Source of the DNA: Thermococcus sp. 21S7
GTDB taxonomy: Archaea > Methanobacteriota_B > Thermococci > Thermococcales > Thermococcaceae
DNA length: 64,000 bases
Direction: 5' to 3'
Assembly: GCF_012027615.1 (NCBI RefSeq)
Contig: NZ_SNUT01000001.1
Coordinates: 1 to 64,000 of the forward strand
Below, in pieces: positions 45,656 through 53,319 of the stretch (the first letter of the stretch is position 1; each line of letters begins with the position of its first letter). The translations under genes and the position numbers were made by a program. Below the pieces are notes generated by a model. It ran no database searches, had not been told where the DNA came from, and saw only the letters and a program-made list of their open reading frames with translations.

Positions 45656-46171
45656 ATGGGTTACATAGTCTTCGTCACGTACGATAACGATGCCGAGAGA
45701 AAGCGCATAGACTATCTTCTTGACAAATGGTCCTCACGAGCAACTGTAAAAAAGCCCCGAGGGGCGGTGTTCTACATTGAAACCGACGAACCGCAGGAGT
45801 TTCTGGAGGAGCTGTTCTCGCGGCTCGAAGGCAACGCCGGAGAAAAGGTTGAAGTGTACAGCGCGAGGAGAGTTGAGAACAGAATCAAAGCAAAGCGGAG
45901 GACCCTTGAATACACAATCAGCGAAGAGAGAAAGGTCGTTGAGAGGTTCATCGACTACCTGCTATCCAAAATGAACGCCGGCTATTCCCACTCGGAAAAC
46001 GAAGCGAAGGTTTACAGCGTGTACACCCGAAAGGGGAGGGCCACCATAAGGGCCACCATCGACGGAGACGGGAGAACGAAGGTTGCCCTGGAGATTGAAG
46101 GCTACGGCGATGCCGTTGATTTTCTCGCCGAAAGAATAGACGAGGAGCTTAAGCTCTTCGCGGGTGATTGA
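45656..46171 (+). CDS. Hypothetical two-domain protein at the head of the cluster
   Basis: 171 residues. The first 75 residues have the beta-alpha-beta pattern of a ferredoxin-like or ACT-like fold (GYIVFVTYDNDAERKRIDYLLDKW, AVFYIETDEPQEFLEELF). The second half has an alpha-beta layout (VVERFIDYLLSKM, RGRATIRATIDGDGR, VALEIEGYGDAVDFLAERI). No membrane segment or metal site is seen, and I do not recognise the family. The ATG at 45656 has GGTGCAT upstream. Its stop lies one base before the next gene's ATG (46173), so the pair is coupled. Its constant pairing with the coiled-coil protein could be tested in other genomes. Confidence 0.65.
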   Translation: MGYIVFVTYDNDAERKRIDYLLDKWSSRATVKKPRGAVFYIETDEPQEFLEELFSRLEGNAGEKVEVYSARRVENRIKAKRRTLEYTISEERKVVERFIDYLLSKMNAGYSHSENEAKVYSVYTRKGRATIRATIDGDGRTKVALEIEGYGDAVDFLAERIDEELKLFAGD

Positions 46172-46172
46172 G

Positions 46173-48020
46173 ATGGGGATATTTGAGGAAGGACGAACAG
46201 ACTGTGTTAAAGAGCTTTTGAAGCCCGCCGAACGCGTCTTAAAGGAAGGCCTCGACATCGGTGTGGAAAGCTTTTCCAGAAGGGAAAGACTCTGGCTCCA
46301 GATTGAGGAAAACTACGACCGCTACCTCGACGGCGAGTGCGGGGAATTCCTGCGGGACCTTGACATGCACTTCAGGGGCAAGTTCGAGGGGGCCCTGGCA
46401 ATACTCGCCTGGAGCTTCAGGCAGAACGGTGAGACCTACCTGCCCGCAAGCAGGAGATACAGAGACCGGGAGCTGGAGGCCCTCGAAAGGGTTCTCCGCT
46501 ACAACGTCTTCGAGATATACTCAAAGGAGGACGTGATGAAGAGGATAATGCACCGGGACAGCAACATGCTCGGTCTTCTCAGGGAGTACTATCACGGCGT
46601 GGACAGGTGGATTGACGATGCCCTCAACGACCCCTCGATAAAGCTCCCGCTCAGACAGTTCCTCAAGACAAAGTGGGATTCCTACAGGGGCAAGGTGAAC
46701 GCGGCCATAGCCGAGGCGACGGTGCGCTTTGACTGGTTCAGGGACTTCCTCACGATGGCGGGGGAGGAGACGCAGGCCGTTGAGAGGACGTACCAGAGGA
46801 GACTGGAAGCCAAGGAGAGGGAAATGGACGAGCTGAGGAAACGGATGGAAGAAATGCGCGGTAACTTCGAGAGGGAAAAGGAGGAACTCAGGAGAAGGAT
46901 TGAGGCCGCAAAGGAAGCCGAGATCGAAAAGCTCATCCGGGAAAAAGAGGAGATGCGGAGACAGTTCGAGGAGGAGAGGCAGAGGCTCATCGACGAGATA
47001 AGCAGAATGAAGGACGAAGAGGCAAGGAGAATGCTTGAGGAAGAACTCGACAGGATGCATAGGGAGATGATGGCCGGTATCGAAGCCATGGAGGCCGAGA
47101 TACGGAGAAAAGAACTCGAACTCAGAGAGAGGGAAATGGAACTCAGAAAGAGGGAGCTTGAACTCAAAGAGAAAGAGGAGGGGGTCTCAAGGAAGATAAA
47201 GGAAGTGATGAGCCTCGCGGGTAAGGTTGAAAAGGGCTCACGCTTCGTCAGGCTCGACGAGGCCAGGATGCTTGAGATGAACTTCGTCGGAAGGATGAAG
47301 AGCAAGTTCAGGGGTGAGGTGCGGATTCTGGGGAAAACCTTCAGGGTGGAGTCCGTTGAGGAGAAGGCAACCTTCGACAAGGGTCGTTACGCAGGAAAGC
47401 TGAGCGAAAGGGACCTCAAGAACGTTCCGGACAACAGACGGGTCGATGTAAAGCTCAGGGAGAAGAAGCTCCTCGGAAAGAAGGAGGAGATAACGGTCAA
47501 AGCGCTGTTCTACGGGCGGCCCGAGCGCTACGCCGAGGTTGGCTTCGACACCGATCCGCTTGAGCTGGCCGACATCAACGCGCTCCTGGTTGACGCCCGC
47601 GACGAGATCACGAACGGCCGCATCGTTCTCCTCGTCGCCTCCCCAACGGGCTTTGAAAGGAGGATAGCCAGCTACGTCAATTCGAACGACTTCCACAGAA
47701 ACTTCATATCCGAGAACGTCTCCCTGGTTTTGCTCGACATTGAGAGCGGCGAGCTGATATACAACCCCCACGACGAGTACGCCAAAGCCTTCGAGCCCAT
47801 GCTCCGTCTTGAGAGGGACGAAGAGCTTCTGGCCAAGGTCAAGAACTTCCTTGAGGAGAGGATAACAACGAGGGGCTACGTGAGGCTTGAGGAGGCACTT
47901 GAGCACTTCACGGAGGAGACGGTAAAGCGGGCATTCCACGAACTCTCAAGGGAGAAGGGCTACATAACCAAATTCATCGATGGTGTGGGGTACGTCCTCG
48001 TTAAGGAAAGGTTCCTCTGA
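46173..48020 (+). CDS. Large coiled-coil protein with C-terminal winged-helix-like domain
   Basis: 615 residues. The first 200 are helical (RERLWLQIEENYDRYLDGECG, HFRGKFEGALAILAW). A long coiled coil runs from about 205 to 355 (EREMDELRKRMEEMRGNFERE and following heptads of E, R and K). Beyond it lies a compact alpha/beta domain (about 360-545) with VDVKLREKKLLGKKEEITVKA, GRIVLLVASPTGFERRI and SLVLLDIESGELIYNP, the order of a Rossmann-like or degenerate nuclease-like fold. The last 65 residues (LLAKVKNFLEERITTRGYVRLEEALEHFTEE ... GYITKFIDGVGYVLV) look like a winged helix. CdvA and ESCRT-II also join coiled-coil or winged-helix parts to ESCRT-III, so a recruiting role is conceivable but unproven. 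ATG 46173 is coupled to the previous gene. Confidence 0.68.
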   Translation: MGIFEEGRTDCVKELLKPAERVLKEGLDIGVESFSRRERLWLQIEENYDRYLDGECGEFLRDLDMHFRGKFEGALAILAWSFRQNGETYLPASRRYRDRELEALERVLRYNVFEIYSKEDVMKRIMHRDSNMLGLLREYYHGVDRWIDDALNDPSIKLPLRQFLKTKWDSYRGKVNAAIAEATVRFDWFRDFLTMAGEETQAVERTYQRRLEAKEREMDELRKRMEEMRGNFEREKEELRRRIEAAKEAEIEKLIREKEEMRRQFEEERQRLIDEISRMKDEEARRMLEEELDRMHREMMAGIEAMEAEIRRKELELREREMELRKRELELKEKEEGVSRKIKEVMSLAGKVEKGSRFVRLDEARMLEMNFVGRMKSKFRGEVRILGKTFRVESVEEKATFDKGRYAGKLSERDLKNVPDNRRVDVKLREKKLLGKKEEITVKALFYGRPERYAEVGFDTDPLELADINALLVDARDEITNGRIVLLVASPTGFERRIASYVNSNDFHRNFISENVSLVLLDIESGELIYNPHDEYAKAFEPMLRLERDEELLAKVKNFLEERITTRGYVRLEEALEHFTEETVKRAFHELSREKGYITKFIDGVGYVLVKERFL

Positions 48021-48030
48021 GGTGAGTGGG

Positions 48031-48471
48031 GTGGAAATTGATGAGGAACTAATCGAGAGAAGAATCACAGAGATAAAGAGCTCGCTACTGGAGCTCGCTC
48101 AGATAATTAAAACGGGGAAAGAAGAGTTCCTATCCAACAGCCTGCTGAGAAATGCTGCTAAATACCTGCTGATAACTGCCATAGAGGGGGCCTTTTCGGT
48201 GTGCAACCACATATCGGTCAGAAAGGGCAGGGTGCCAAAGAGCTACGTGGATTGCTTTCTGACACTTGCCGAGCTTGGAGTCGTGGAGAAAGAACTCGCC
48301 GAAAGGCTCGCCAAGATGGCCAAGTTCAGAAATATACTCGTCCATCGTTACTGGAGGATAGATGATGAGTTAGTCTTTGAGATAATGAGGGAAGACGCGA
48401 AAGATCTTGAGGAGTTCGTAAGAGCGGTGAGGGAATATGTTGAACGTCAACGAAGTCAAAGAGAAACTTAA
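48031..48471 (+). CDS. hepT: HEPN-domain toxin-like protein (DUF86/HepT)
   Basis: 146 residues from GTG 48031 (GAGGTG precedes it). The catalytic motif of HEPN RNases, Rx4-6H, is present as FRNILVHRYW near residue 110 in a helical bundle. HepT proteins are RNases held in check by the MNT partner, which in some systems adds AMP to a tyrosine next to the motif; here the Tyr in HRYW is in that position. It overlaps the MNT gene by 35 bases. The pair sits between the coiled-coil gene and the ESCRT-III-like genes and reads in the same direction. Confidence 0.85.
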   Translation: MEIDEELIERRITEIKSSLLELAQIIKTGKEEFLSNSLLRNAAKYLLITAIEGAFSVCNHISVRKGRVPKSYVDCFLTLAELGVVEKELAERLAKMAKFRNILVHRYWRIDDELVFEIMREDAKDLEEFVRAVREYVERQRSQRET

Positions 48472-48826
48472 GAGGGCACTTGAAAAGCACCCGGAGGTAG
48501 TCTTTGCCTACCTCCACGGCAGTGTCCTTGAAACAGAGCATCCGAGGGATGTTGATGTCGCTCTTTACGTGGTGGGGGTTGAGGATCCACTCAAATACGA
48601 GCTTTCAATAGCGGTCGAGCTCGAAAGATGTCTTGGAAAAGAAACCGACGTCAGAATCCTGAACGATGCTCCCCCTTCATTCAGATATAGAGTAGTCAGC
48701 AAGGGAGAGGTAATCCTGAGCAGAGATGAAGAGAAGAGGCTAAGCTTCGTGGAGAGGACCGTCGAGGAATACCTCGACTTTGAACCTCTGGAAAGAACCG
48801 CAAGGAGGGAGCTCCTTGCGATGTGA
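48437..48826 (+). CDS. mntA: MNT-type nucleotidyltransferase antitoxin (MntA)
   Basis: 129 residues. The nucleotidyltransferase signature is complete: LHGSVLETEHPRDVDVAL, i.e. GS followed by the DxD pair, with a third acidic residue in ETDVRIL. In characterised HepT-MntA modules this enzyme adenylylates the HEPN toxin at a Tyr to block its RNase activity. ATG 48437 follows GAGGGAAT. It is the second gene of the toxin-antitoxin pair, and a gap of 42 bases separates it from the next start. Confidence 0.85.
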   Translation: MLNVNEVKEKLKRALEKHPEVVFAYLHGSVLETEHPRDVDVALYVVGVEDPLKYELSIAVELERCLGKETDVRILNDAPPSFRYRVVSKGEVILSRDEEKRLSFVERTVEEYLDFEPLERTARRELLAM

Positions 48827-48868
48827 ACCTTTCGTTTTTCATCTTTAACTCTCATGGAGGTGCGGATG

Positions 48869-49465
48869 ATGGGAATTAGGGATATGTTTGGAAGGAAGAA
48901 CACGATTGAAAAGCTCTCGCTCAGAGAGCTCCAGGGGGAGGAGATAAGGCTGAAGAACAGGCTTGAGCGCCTTAAAAGGGACCTAAACAGGATTGAAAAG
49001 AAGAAAAAACAGCTCTTCCAGGAGGGAATCGGGGCTGACAAACTCAAGAAGAAGATGCTCGCCCAGGAGATTAAGAGCCTCGACATGGAGCAGAAGCTCA
49101 AGCTCAAGGACTTCACAACCGCCCAGCGGCAGTACACCCTCGTCAAGAACCTCATCATCGTCAAGAAGTATGAGAAGGAGCTTAGGAAGGTCGGTCTCTG
49201 GCAGAAGCTCAGCAACGTCGAACCGGAGCAGCTTGAGCAGGCGCTCATAAAGATAAACCTCGACGGCAAGGAGTTCGACGAGATGGTGGAGGGACTCAAC
49301 AGGGTGTTCGAGATGGAGATAGCGGAGTTCGAGGAGAGCGAGGACGAGACCGAGAGGGAACTCATGAAGGCCTGGAGTCAGGTCGAGGCAGGAGAAGCCG
49401 ACGTCGAGGAGGTGGCCGAGAGGGTCGTCTCGCTCGACAAGGAGCTTGAGGAGGAGGAGCCATGA
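48869..49465 (+). CDS. ESCRT-III/Snf7-like protein 1
   Basis: 198 residues with the layout of CHMP/Snf7 proteins. It starts with a short amphipathic or basic segment (MGIRDMFGRKN), like the MSxLFGK-type start of CHMP proteins. Two long basic helices follow (ELQGEEIRLKNRLERLKRDLN, KLKLKDFTTAQRQYTLVKNL) and then a strongly acidic second half (FEESEDETERELMKAWSQ, ending in DKELEEEEP). The basic-then-acidic charge distribution is typical of ESCRT-III subunits that polymerise on membranes and are recycled by Vps4. SD is GGAGGTG at 48856-48862, favouring ATG 48869. It overlaps its paralogue's start (ATGAGC). The family call rests on architecture, not on an alignment score. Confidence 0.68.
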   Translation: MGIRDMFGRKNTIEKLSLRELQGEEIRLKNRLERLKRDLNRIEKKKKQLFQEGIGADKLKKKMLAQEIKSLDMEQKLKLKDFTTAQRQYTLVKNLIIVKKYEKELRKVGLWQKLSNVEPEQLEQALIKINLDGKEFDEMVEGLNRVFEMEIAEFEESEDETERELMKAWSQVEAGEADVEEVAERVVSLDKELEEEEP

Positions 49466-50076
49466 GCTTTTTGTCCCGGTTTTTTGGCAAGAAGAACCCC
49501 CTAGACATCCCCCTGAACAAGCTCAATGAGAGCAGGATAAAGCTGGAGTATCAGATTCAAAAGATTGAAAACGAGATAGTTGGCATCGACAGGGAAATCG
49601 CCCTCCTGTTTGAGAGGGCGAAGCACGCGAGGAGCAAGAGCGAGGAACTGACGATAGCGACGAAGATAAAGACGCTAAACCAGCGCAAGAAGAACCTTCA
49701 GAAAACCCACGCCCAGCTGAACAAACAGCTTATGCTCATAAGCAACCTCGCGATAATCAAGGAGAACGAGGCCCTTCTGAAGGACACCCCAACCTGGAAC
49801 CTGCTCAGGAACATGTCCCCGGAGGAGCTTGAAAAGCACCTTGTTGAGATGCAACTCGATGCGCAGAACTTCAACGAGAGCCTGAACAAGATGCTGGGCA
49901 TGACGGATCAGACCATCGGGGCCGGCGTCGAGTTCGAGGAGGACGAGGAGCTGGCCGAGATAATGAGAACCATCCACGCGGTAAAGGAGGGCGAGCTTGA
50001 GCCGGAGCTGGCGGCGGAGAAGGTGACGGGCGAGGAGAAGACAAAGAAGAAGGAAAAGTGGCTGGAGGAGTTTTGA
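49462..50076 (+). CDS. ESCRT-III/Snf7-like protein 2
   Basis: 204 residues, paralogue of the previous gene, to which it is coupled by an ATGA overlap. N-terminus MSFLSRFFGKKNP is close to the CHMP4-type MSVFGKLFG start. A basic helical hairpin (KLEYQIQKIENEIVGIDRE, TKIKTLNQRKKNLQKTHAQL) is followed by an acidic stretch GAGVEFEEDEELAEIMRTI, which recalls CHMP4 GFGEEFDEDELMAELEEL, and a C-terminal KKKEKWLEEF helix that could act as an MIT-interacting motif. Such proteins form membrane-remodelling filaments. A T-rich stretch after the stop may terminate the operon. An HMM search would decide between Snf7 and a PspA-like coiled coil. Confidence 0.72.
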   Translation: MSFLSRFFGKKNPLDIPLNKLNESRIKLEYQIQKIENEIVGIDREIALLFERAKHARSKSEELTIATKIKTLNQRKKNLQKTHAQLNKQLMLISNLAIIKENEALLKDTPTWNLLRNMSPEELEKHLVEMQLDAQNFNESLNKMLGMTDQTIGAGVEFEEDEELAEIMRTIHAVKEGELEPELAAEKVTGEEKTKKKEKWLEEF

Positions 50077-50146
50077 TTTTTACGTTTTTGATTAAATCAG
50101 AGTCCTTTAATCGAGTCAGTGGGAAGCGGATGGATGGTGAGAAGAT

Positions 50147-50407
50147 ATGAAAAAAGATGCCCACAAAGGAGCCCCCCTGATTGCCGCGTTCCTCATAATG
50201 ATGGTTATTGCACTCCCCGCTCATGTTCTGGCAACGAATTGGACGGTCTATAAAAATAGTCCCAAACACACGGGGGTTGCAAGTGACGCCCTCGAACCGC
50301 CATTGGTGCTTCTGTGGAAACTCGCGATGGAGGAAGGAGTCACTCTCGGAGAGGAGGCCGTGATAAAGGCAAACATAATAGTACACCAGATAACGATGGG
50401 GAGGTAA
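50147..50407 (+). pseudogene. Truncated secreted PQQ-like beta-propeller fragment
   Basis: 86 codons: a signal peptide (LIAAFLIMMVIALPAHVLAT) and then NWTVYKNSPKHTGVA, the opening blade of a PQQ-type beta-propeller. The reading frame breaks away from that family after LLWKLAMEEG and ends two bases before the next ATG. A real propeller needs several hundred residues, so this is probably the remaining front end of a deleted sensor gene, or of a fused receptor-kinase gene. It is reported as a fragment and may still be translated into a short secreted peptide. Confidence 0.5.
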
Positions 50408-50409
50408 AG

Positions 50410-52050
50410 ATGCCAAAGAGAAAACGCAGTCTGGAGGAGGATTTCATCCGCCGCCTTTTCGTTTCCTTTTTCCTGATATACATACTGAAGGATTTGGGCG
50501 TTGTCCTTGCCATTTTCATATTCCTGCCTGTGATCATCGGGTGGGTAAAGCGTCTTGAGGCGCAGGCGGCGTCGAGACCGACCGCTCAACCCAGGCCCAG
50601 CGTACGGGATGCGCTCAGAAGGGGCCTACTCGTTGAAATTCCCCCGGAACTCCACCCCAACACTGAGAGCAGGATTAGGGTCGGCTTCAGGAACGTCTCC
50701 GGGAGGACAATGAGGGTTGAAATAGGTCTTGAGAACCTCGCCAGATACGGCGAAGTATCTCCCTCCAGGATAAGGTTCACCGTTCGGAACGGGGACATTG
50801 AGTACGAATCCATCCGCTTCATTCCCAGGAAAAGCGGGAGGATACGAACCGATGTGAAGGTCAAATCGGGGATATTCCTGGTAAGGGTCCCCATTGAGCT
50901 CAACGTTAGAGAGCCCCCCGGGGATGGGATTGAGGTTGCGGTCTCAGATGAACCAAAAGACGAAAGGAGGAAGGAGTACTCCATCCCCAATGTTAAGGCC
51001 CTCTTTTCCCGCTACAGGGACGTGGAGCCGGTGGGGGAGGGAGGCTTTGCCCGGGTTTACAGGGCACGGAGAATGGACGGAAAAGTCGTTGCCCTCAAAG
51101 TGCCGTACCACCTAACCGAACAGGCCGGCAGGGCATTCCTGCGTGAGGTAACAGTGTGGAGCGGGCTGAGGCACAGGAACATCGTTGAACTCTACGACGC
51201 CAACATAGTCCCCGTCCCCTACATAGAAATGGAGTACTGTGAGGGCTCGCTGGCAAAGCTGGATAAACCTCTCCACTGGGGAAGGGTGGCTGAGCTCGCC
51301 TTTGAAATCTGCGAGGGCCTGAAGTACGCCCATTCCAGGGGGATAATTCACCGCGACTTGAAGCCGAGCAACATCCTTCTGAAGGCGGGGATTCCAAAGA
51401 TAAGCGACTGGGGATTAAGCAAGGTTGTAACCGAAAGCCGTTCAACTACAACAAGTTTCACACCCCTCTATGCCGCGCCGGAACAGATAAGCCGCTCTAG
51501 GTTTGGCCCCACCGATGAAAGAACCGATGTGTGGCAGCTCGGTGTTCTGATGTACGAACTCGTTACGGGGAAGGTTCCCTTCGATGGAGAGGACTTCGTC
51601 GAGATTGCGGGGAAAATCACGATGGAAGACCCAGACCCGCCGAGCAGGCTCAATCCCGATGCCAAACCGTTAGACCCAATAATCACCAAATGTCTCGCCA
51701 AGAGAAAGGAAGAGCGCTACTGGAGTGTTAAGGAGCTCCAGAAAGACCTAGGAGAACTCCTCGGTGGGAAGTACAGGAGGGAACTCAGAAAAAGCGTTGA
51801 TCTCTCCCGCTCGACCTACTACGCGGGTCAGCTGCTCCTTCTCCACATGAAGCTCGGTAATACCGGAGAGGCCCTAAAGTACGCCCTCGATCTGAAGAGG
51901 TACGCGAGCGGGGAGGCGGGGAAAGGGCTTGAGAAGCTCATCGAGGAGCTTGAGATTAGGTTAAACGAGGGACTGCCCATACCGGGTGAACTCGTGGAAA
52001 GGGCCGAGATACTGGTCCACGAGATCGCTCTCGGCCCTGGAAAGACGTAG
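50410..52050 (+). CDS. Membrane-anchored Ser/Thr protein kinase 1
   Basis: 546 residues. A membrane helix region (about 18-45) is followed by an Ig-like beta domain (about 70-170) and a eukaryote-like kinase domain (about 200-450). The glycine-rich loop is GEGGFARVYRA (209-219), the ATP lysine K230 in VALK, the catalytic loop HRDLKPSN (D316), and the metal-binding motif SDWG (D333) instead of DFG. APE and the following GVLMYELVTGKVPF are normal. A helical tail (about 460-546) resembles those of the other two kinases here. The start has GGAGGT just upstream. The extracellular sensing part, if any, is small; the beta-propeller fragment upstream may once have supplied it. T-rich sequence after the stop (52062-52075) is a likely terminator. 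Confidence 0.85.
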   Translation: MPKRKRSLEEDFIRRLFVSFFLIYILKDLGVVLAIFIFLPVIIGWVKRLEAQAASRPTAQPRPSVRDALRRGLLVEIPPELHPNTESRIRVGFRNVSGRTMRVEIGLENLARYGEVSPSRIRFTVRNGDIEYESIRFIPRKSGRIRTDVKVKSGIFLVRVPIELNVREPPGDGIEVAVSDEPKDERRKEYSIPNVKALFSRYRDVEPVGEGGFARVYRARRMDGKVVALKVPYHLTEQAGRAFLREVTVWSGLRHRNIVELYDANIVPVPYIEMEYCEGSLAKLDKPLHWGRVAELAFEICEGLKYAHSRGIIHRDLKPSNILLKAGIPKISDWGLSKVVTESRSTTTSFTPLYAAPEQISRSRFGPTDERTDVWQLGVLMYELVTGKVPFDGEDFVEIAGKITMEDPDPPSRLNPDAKPLDPIITKCLAKRKEERYWSVKELQKDLGELLGGKYRRELRKSVDLSRSTYYAGQLLLLHMKLGNTGEALKYALDLKRYASGEAGKGLEKLIEELEIRLNEGLPIPGELVERAEILVHEIALGPGKT

Positions 52051-52120
52051 TCTTAGGAACGTTTTATTTTTTCAAAGTTCAATGGTAACATCAATTTGAA
52101 CGGGAGTGGAGGTGTCTGAA

Positions 52121-53317
52121 ATGCCCGTCGATCTGTCCGGCCCTCTGATGTCCGCCTTCAGGAAGGCCAAAAGAGAGTTTGAGGATGCCGTGAAGAAAGG
52201 AGATAAGGAGACCGCCAAAAAGAAGGCCCTAGAATGCTCAAGAATACTCAAACAGCTGGCCAAGTACGACGAATTTAACCGAGAAAGCTATCTCCAGAAG
52301 GCCAAGAAGTGGGAAACAATAGCCAGGGACGTGGAGGCCGGCCGTTACGGGACAAAACGAAAGCACAGACCGATGAAGGAAGGGGGCAAAAGAACAAACG
52401 ACGAAGGGAGCGATGAGGAAAACGACCAGTTCAAACGCTACGTTGAGAACCTGATAACGAAGTCAAAGGTCAAGTGGAAAGACATCGGCGGTCTCGATGA
52501 GGTCAAAATGCTCATGATGGAAACGGTCGTCATCTCCGCCCTGCAGAGACCCGAATCGATCCAGCCCTGGAAGGGAATCCTCCTCTTCGGCCCTCCGGGA
52601 ACCGGCAAGACACTGCTCGCGAGCGCCGCGGCCGGAAGCCTGAACGCGACCTTCTTCTCGGTCAAGGCCAGCAACGTTCTCAGCAAGTACTTCGGGGAGT
52701 CCACGAAGATAATCTCGGCCCTCTACGAGGTGGCCCGGGAGAGGGCGCCGAGTATAGTGTTCATGGACGAGATAGACGCCCTGACCACCAAGCGCTCCGG
52801 CGACCAGAGCGAGGCATCGAGGCGGATGCTTGCGACCCTGCTGACGGAGCTGGACGGATTCCAAGACAAGGGGAGCGACGTTCTGGTTCTAACACTGGCG
52901 GCGACCAACACGCCCTGGGACCTGGACGAGGCCGTTCTCTCGCGCTTCCCGCGCAGGATTTACGTTCCCCTGCCGGATGAAAAGGCCACGAAGGAGATAA
53001 TCAGAATCAACACCCGCGGGCTGGACATAAGCAAACTCGACCTCGACGCGATAGCGGAGGAGAGCGTTAGAAGACTTTACTCCGGAAGGGACCTTAAGAA
53101 CCTCTGTCAGGAGGCTATATGGCACATGATACGCGAGGAGAACAGAAACCTCCACAAACTCGCCGAACTCCCCTTCGAGGAGCTGAGGAAGCGCTCCCTG
53201 CGGACGAGACCGCTTGAGATGAGGGACTTTGAGGAGGCGTTTAAGAGGATTAAGTCTCCGCTGACGAGGAGGGATATCGAGCGGTACGAGAAGTGGGCGG
53301 AGGAGTTTGGGGGATGA
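52121..53317 (+). CDS. Vps4/CdvC-like AAA ATPase with MIT-like N-terminus
   Basis: 398 residues. Residues about 1-75 form a helical, charged segment (MSAFRKAKREFEDAVKKGDKE, KKALECSRILKQLAKYDEF) with the spacing of an MIT domain, which binds ESCRT-III tails. A linker leads to an AAA domain with GPPGTGKT (157-164), Walker B MDEIDAL (D216, E217), and a pore loop FFSVKASNVLSKYFGES close to the Vps4 FFSVSSSDLVSKWMGES. Sensor and arginine-finger motifs follow (LAATNTPWDLDEAVLSRFPRRI). The last 20 residues (TRRDIERYEKWAEEFGG) match the C-terminal helix that distinguishes Vps4. In other archaea such ATPases disassemble ESCRT-III polymers. ATG 52121 follows GGAGGTG. The receptor-kinase gene begins two bases after its stop. 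Confidence 0.82.
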   Translation: MPVDLSGPLMSAFRKAKREFEDAVKKGDKETAKKKALECSRILKQLAKYDEFNRESYLQKAKKWETIARDVEAGRYGTKRKHRPMKEGGKRTNDEGSDEENDQFKRYVENLITKSKVKWKDIGGLDEVKMLMMETVVISALQRPESIQPWKGILLFGPPGTGKTLLASAAAGSLNATFFSVKASNVLSKYFGESTKIISALYEVARERAPSIVFMDEIDALTTKRSGDQSEASRRMLATLLTELDGFQDKGSDVLVLTLAATNTPWDLDEAVLSRFPRRIYVPLPDEKATKEIIRINTRGLDISKLDLDAIAEESVRRLYSGRDLKNLCQEAIWHMIREENRNLHKLAELPFEELRKRSLRTRPLEMRDFEEAFKRIKSPLTRRDIERYEKWAEEFGG

Positions 53318-53319
53318 GA

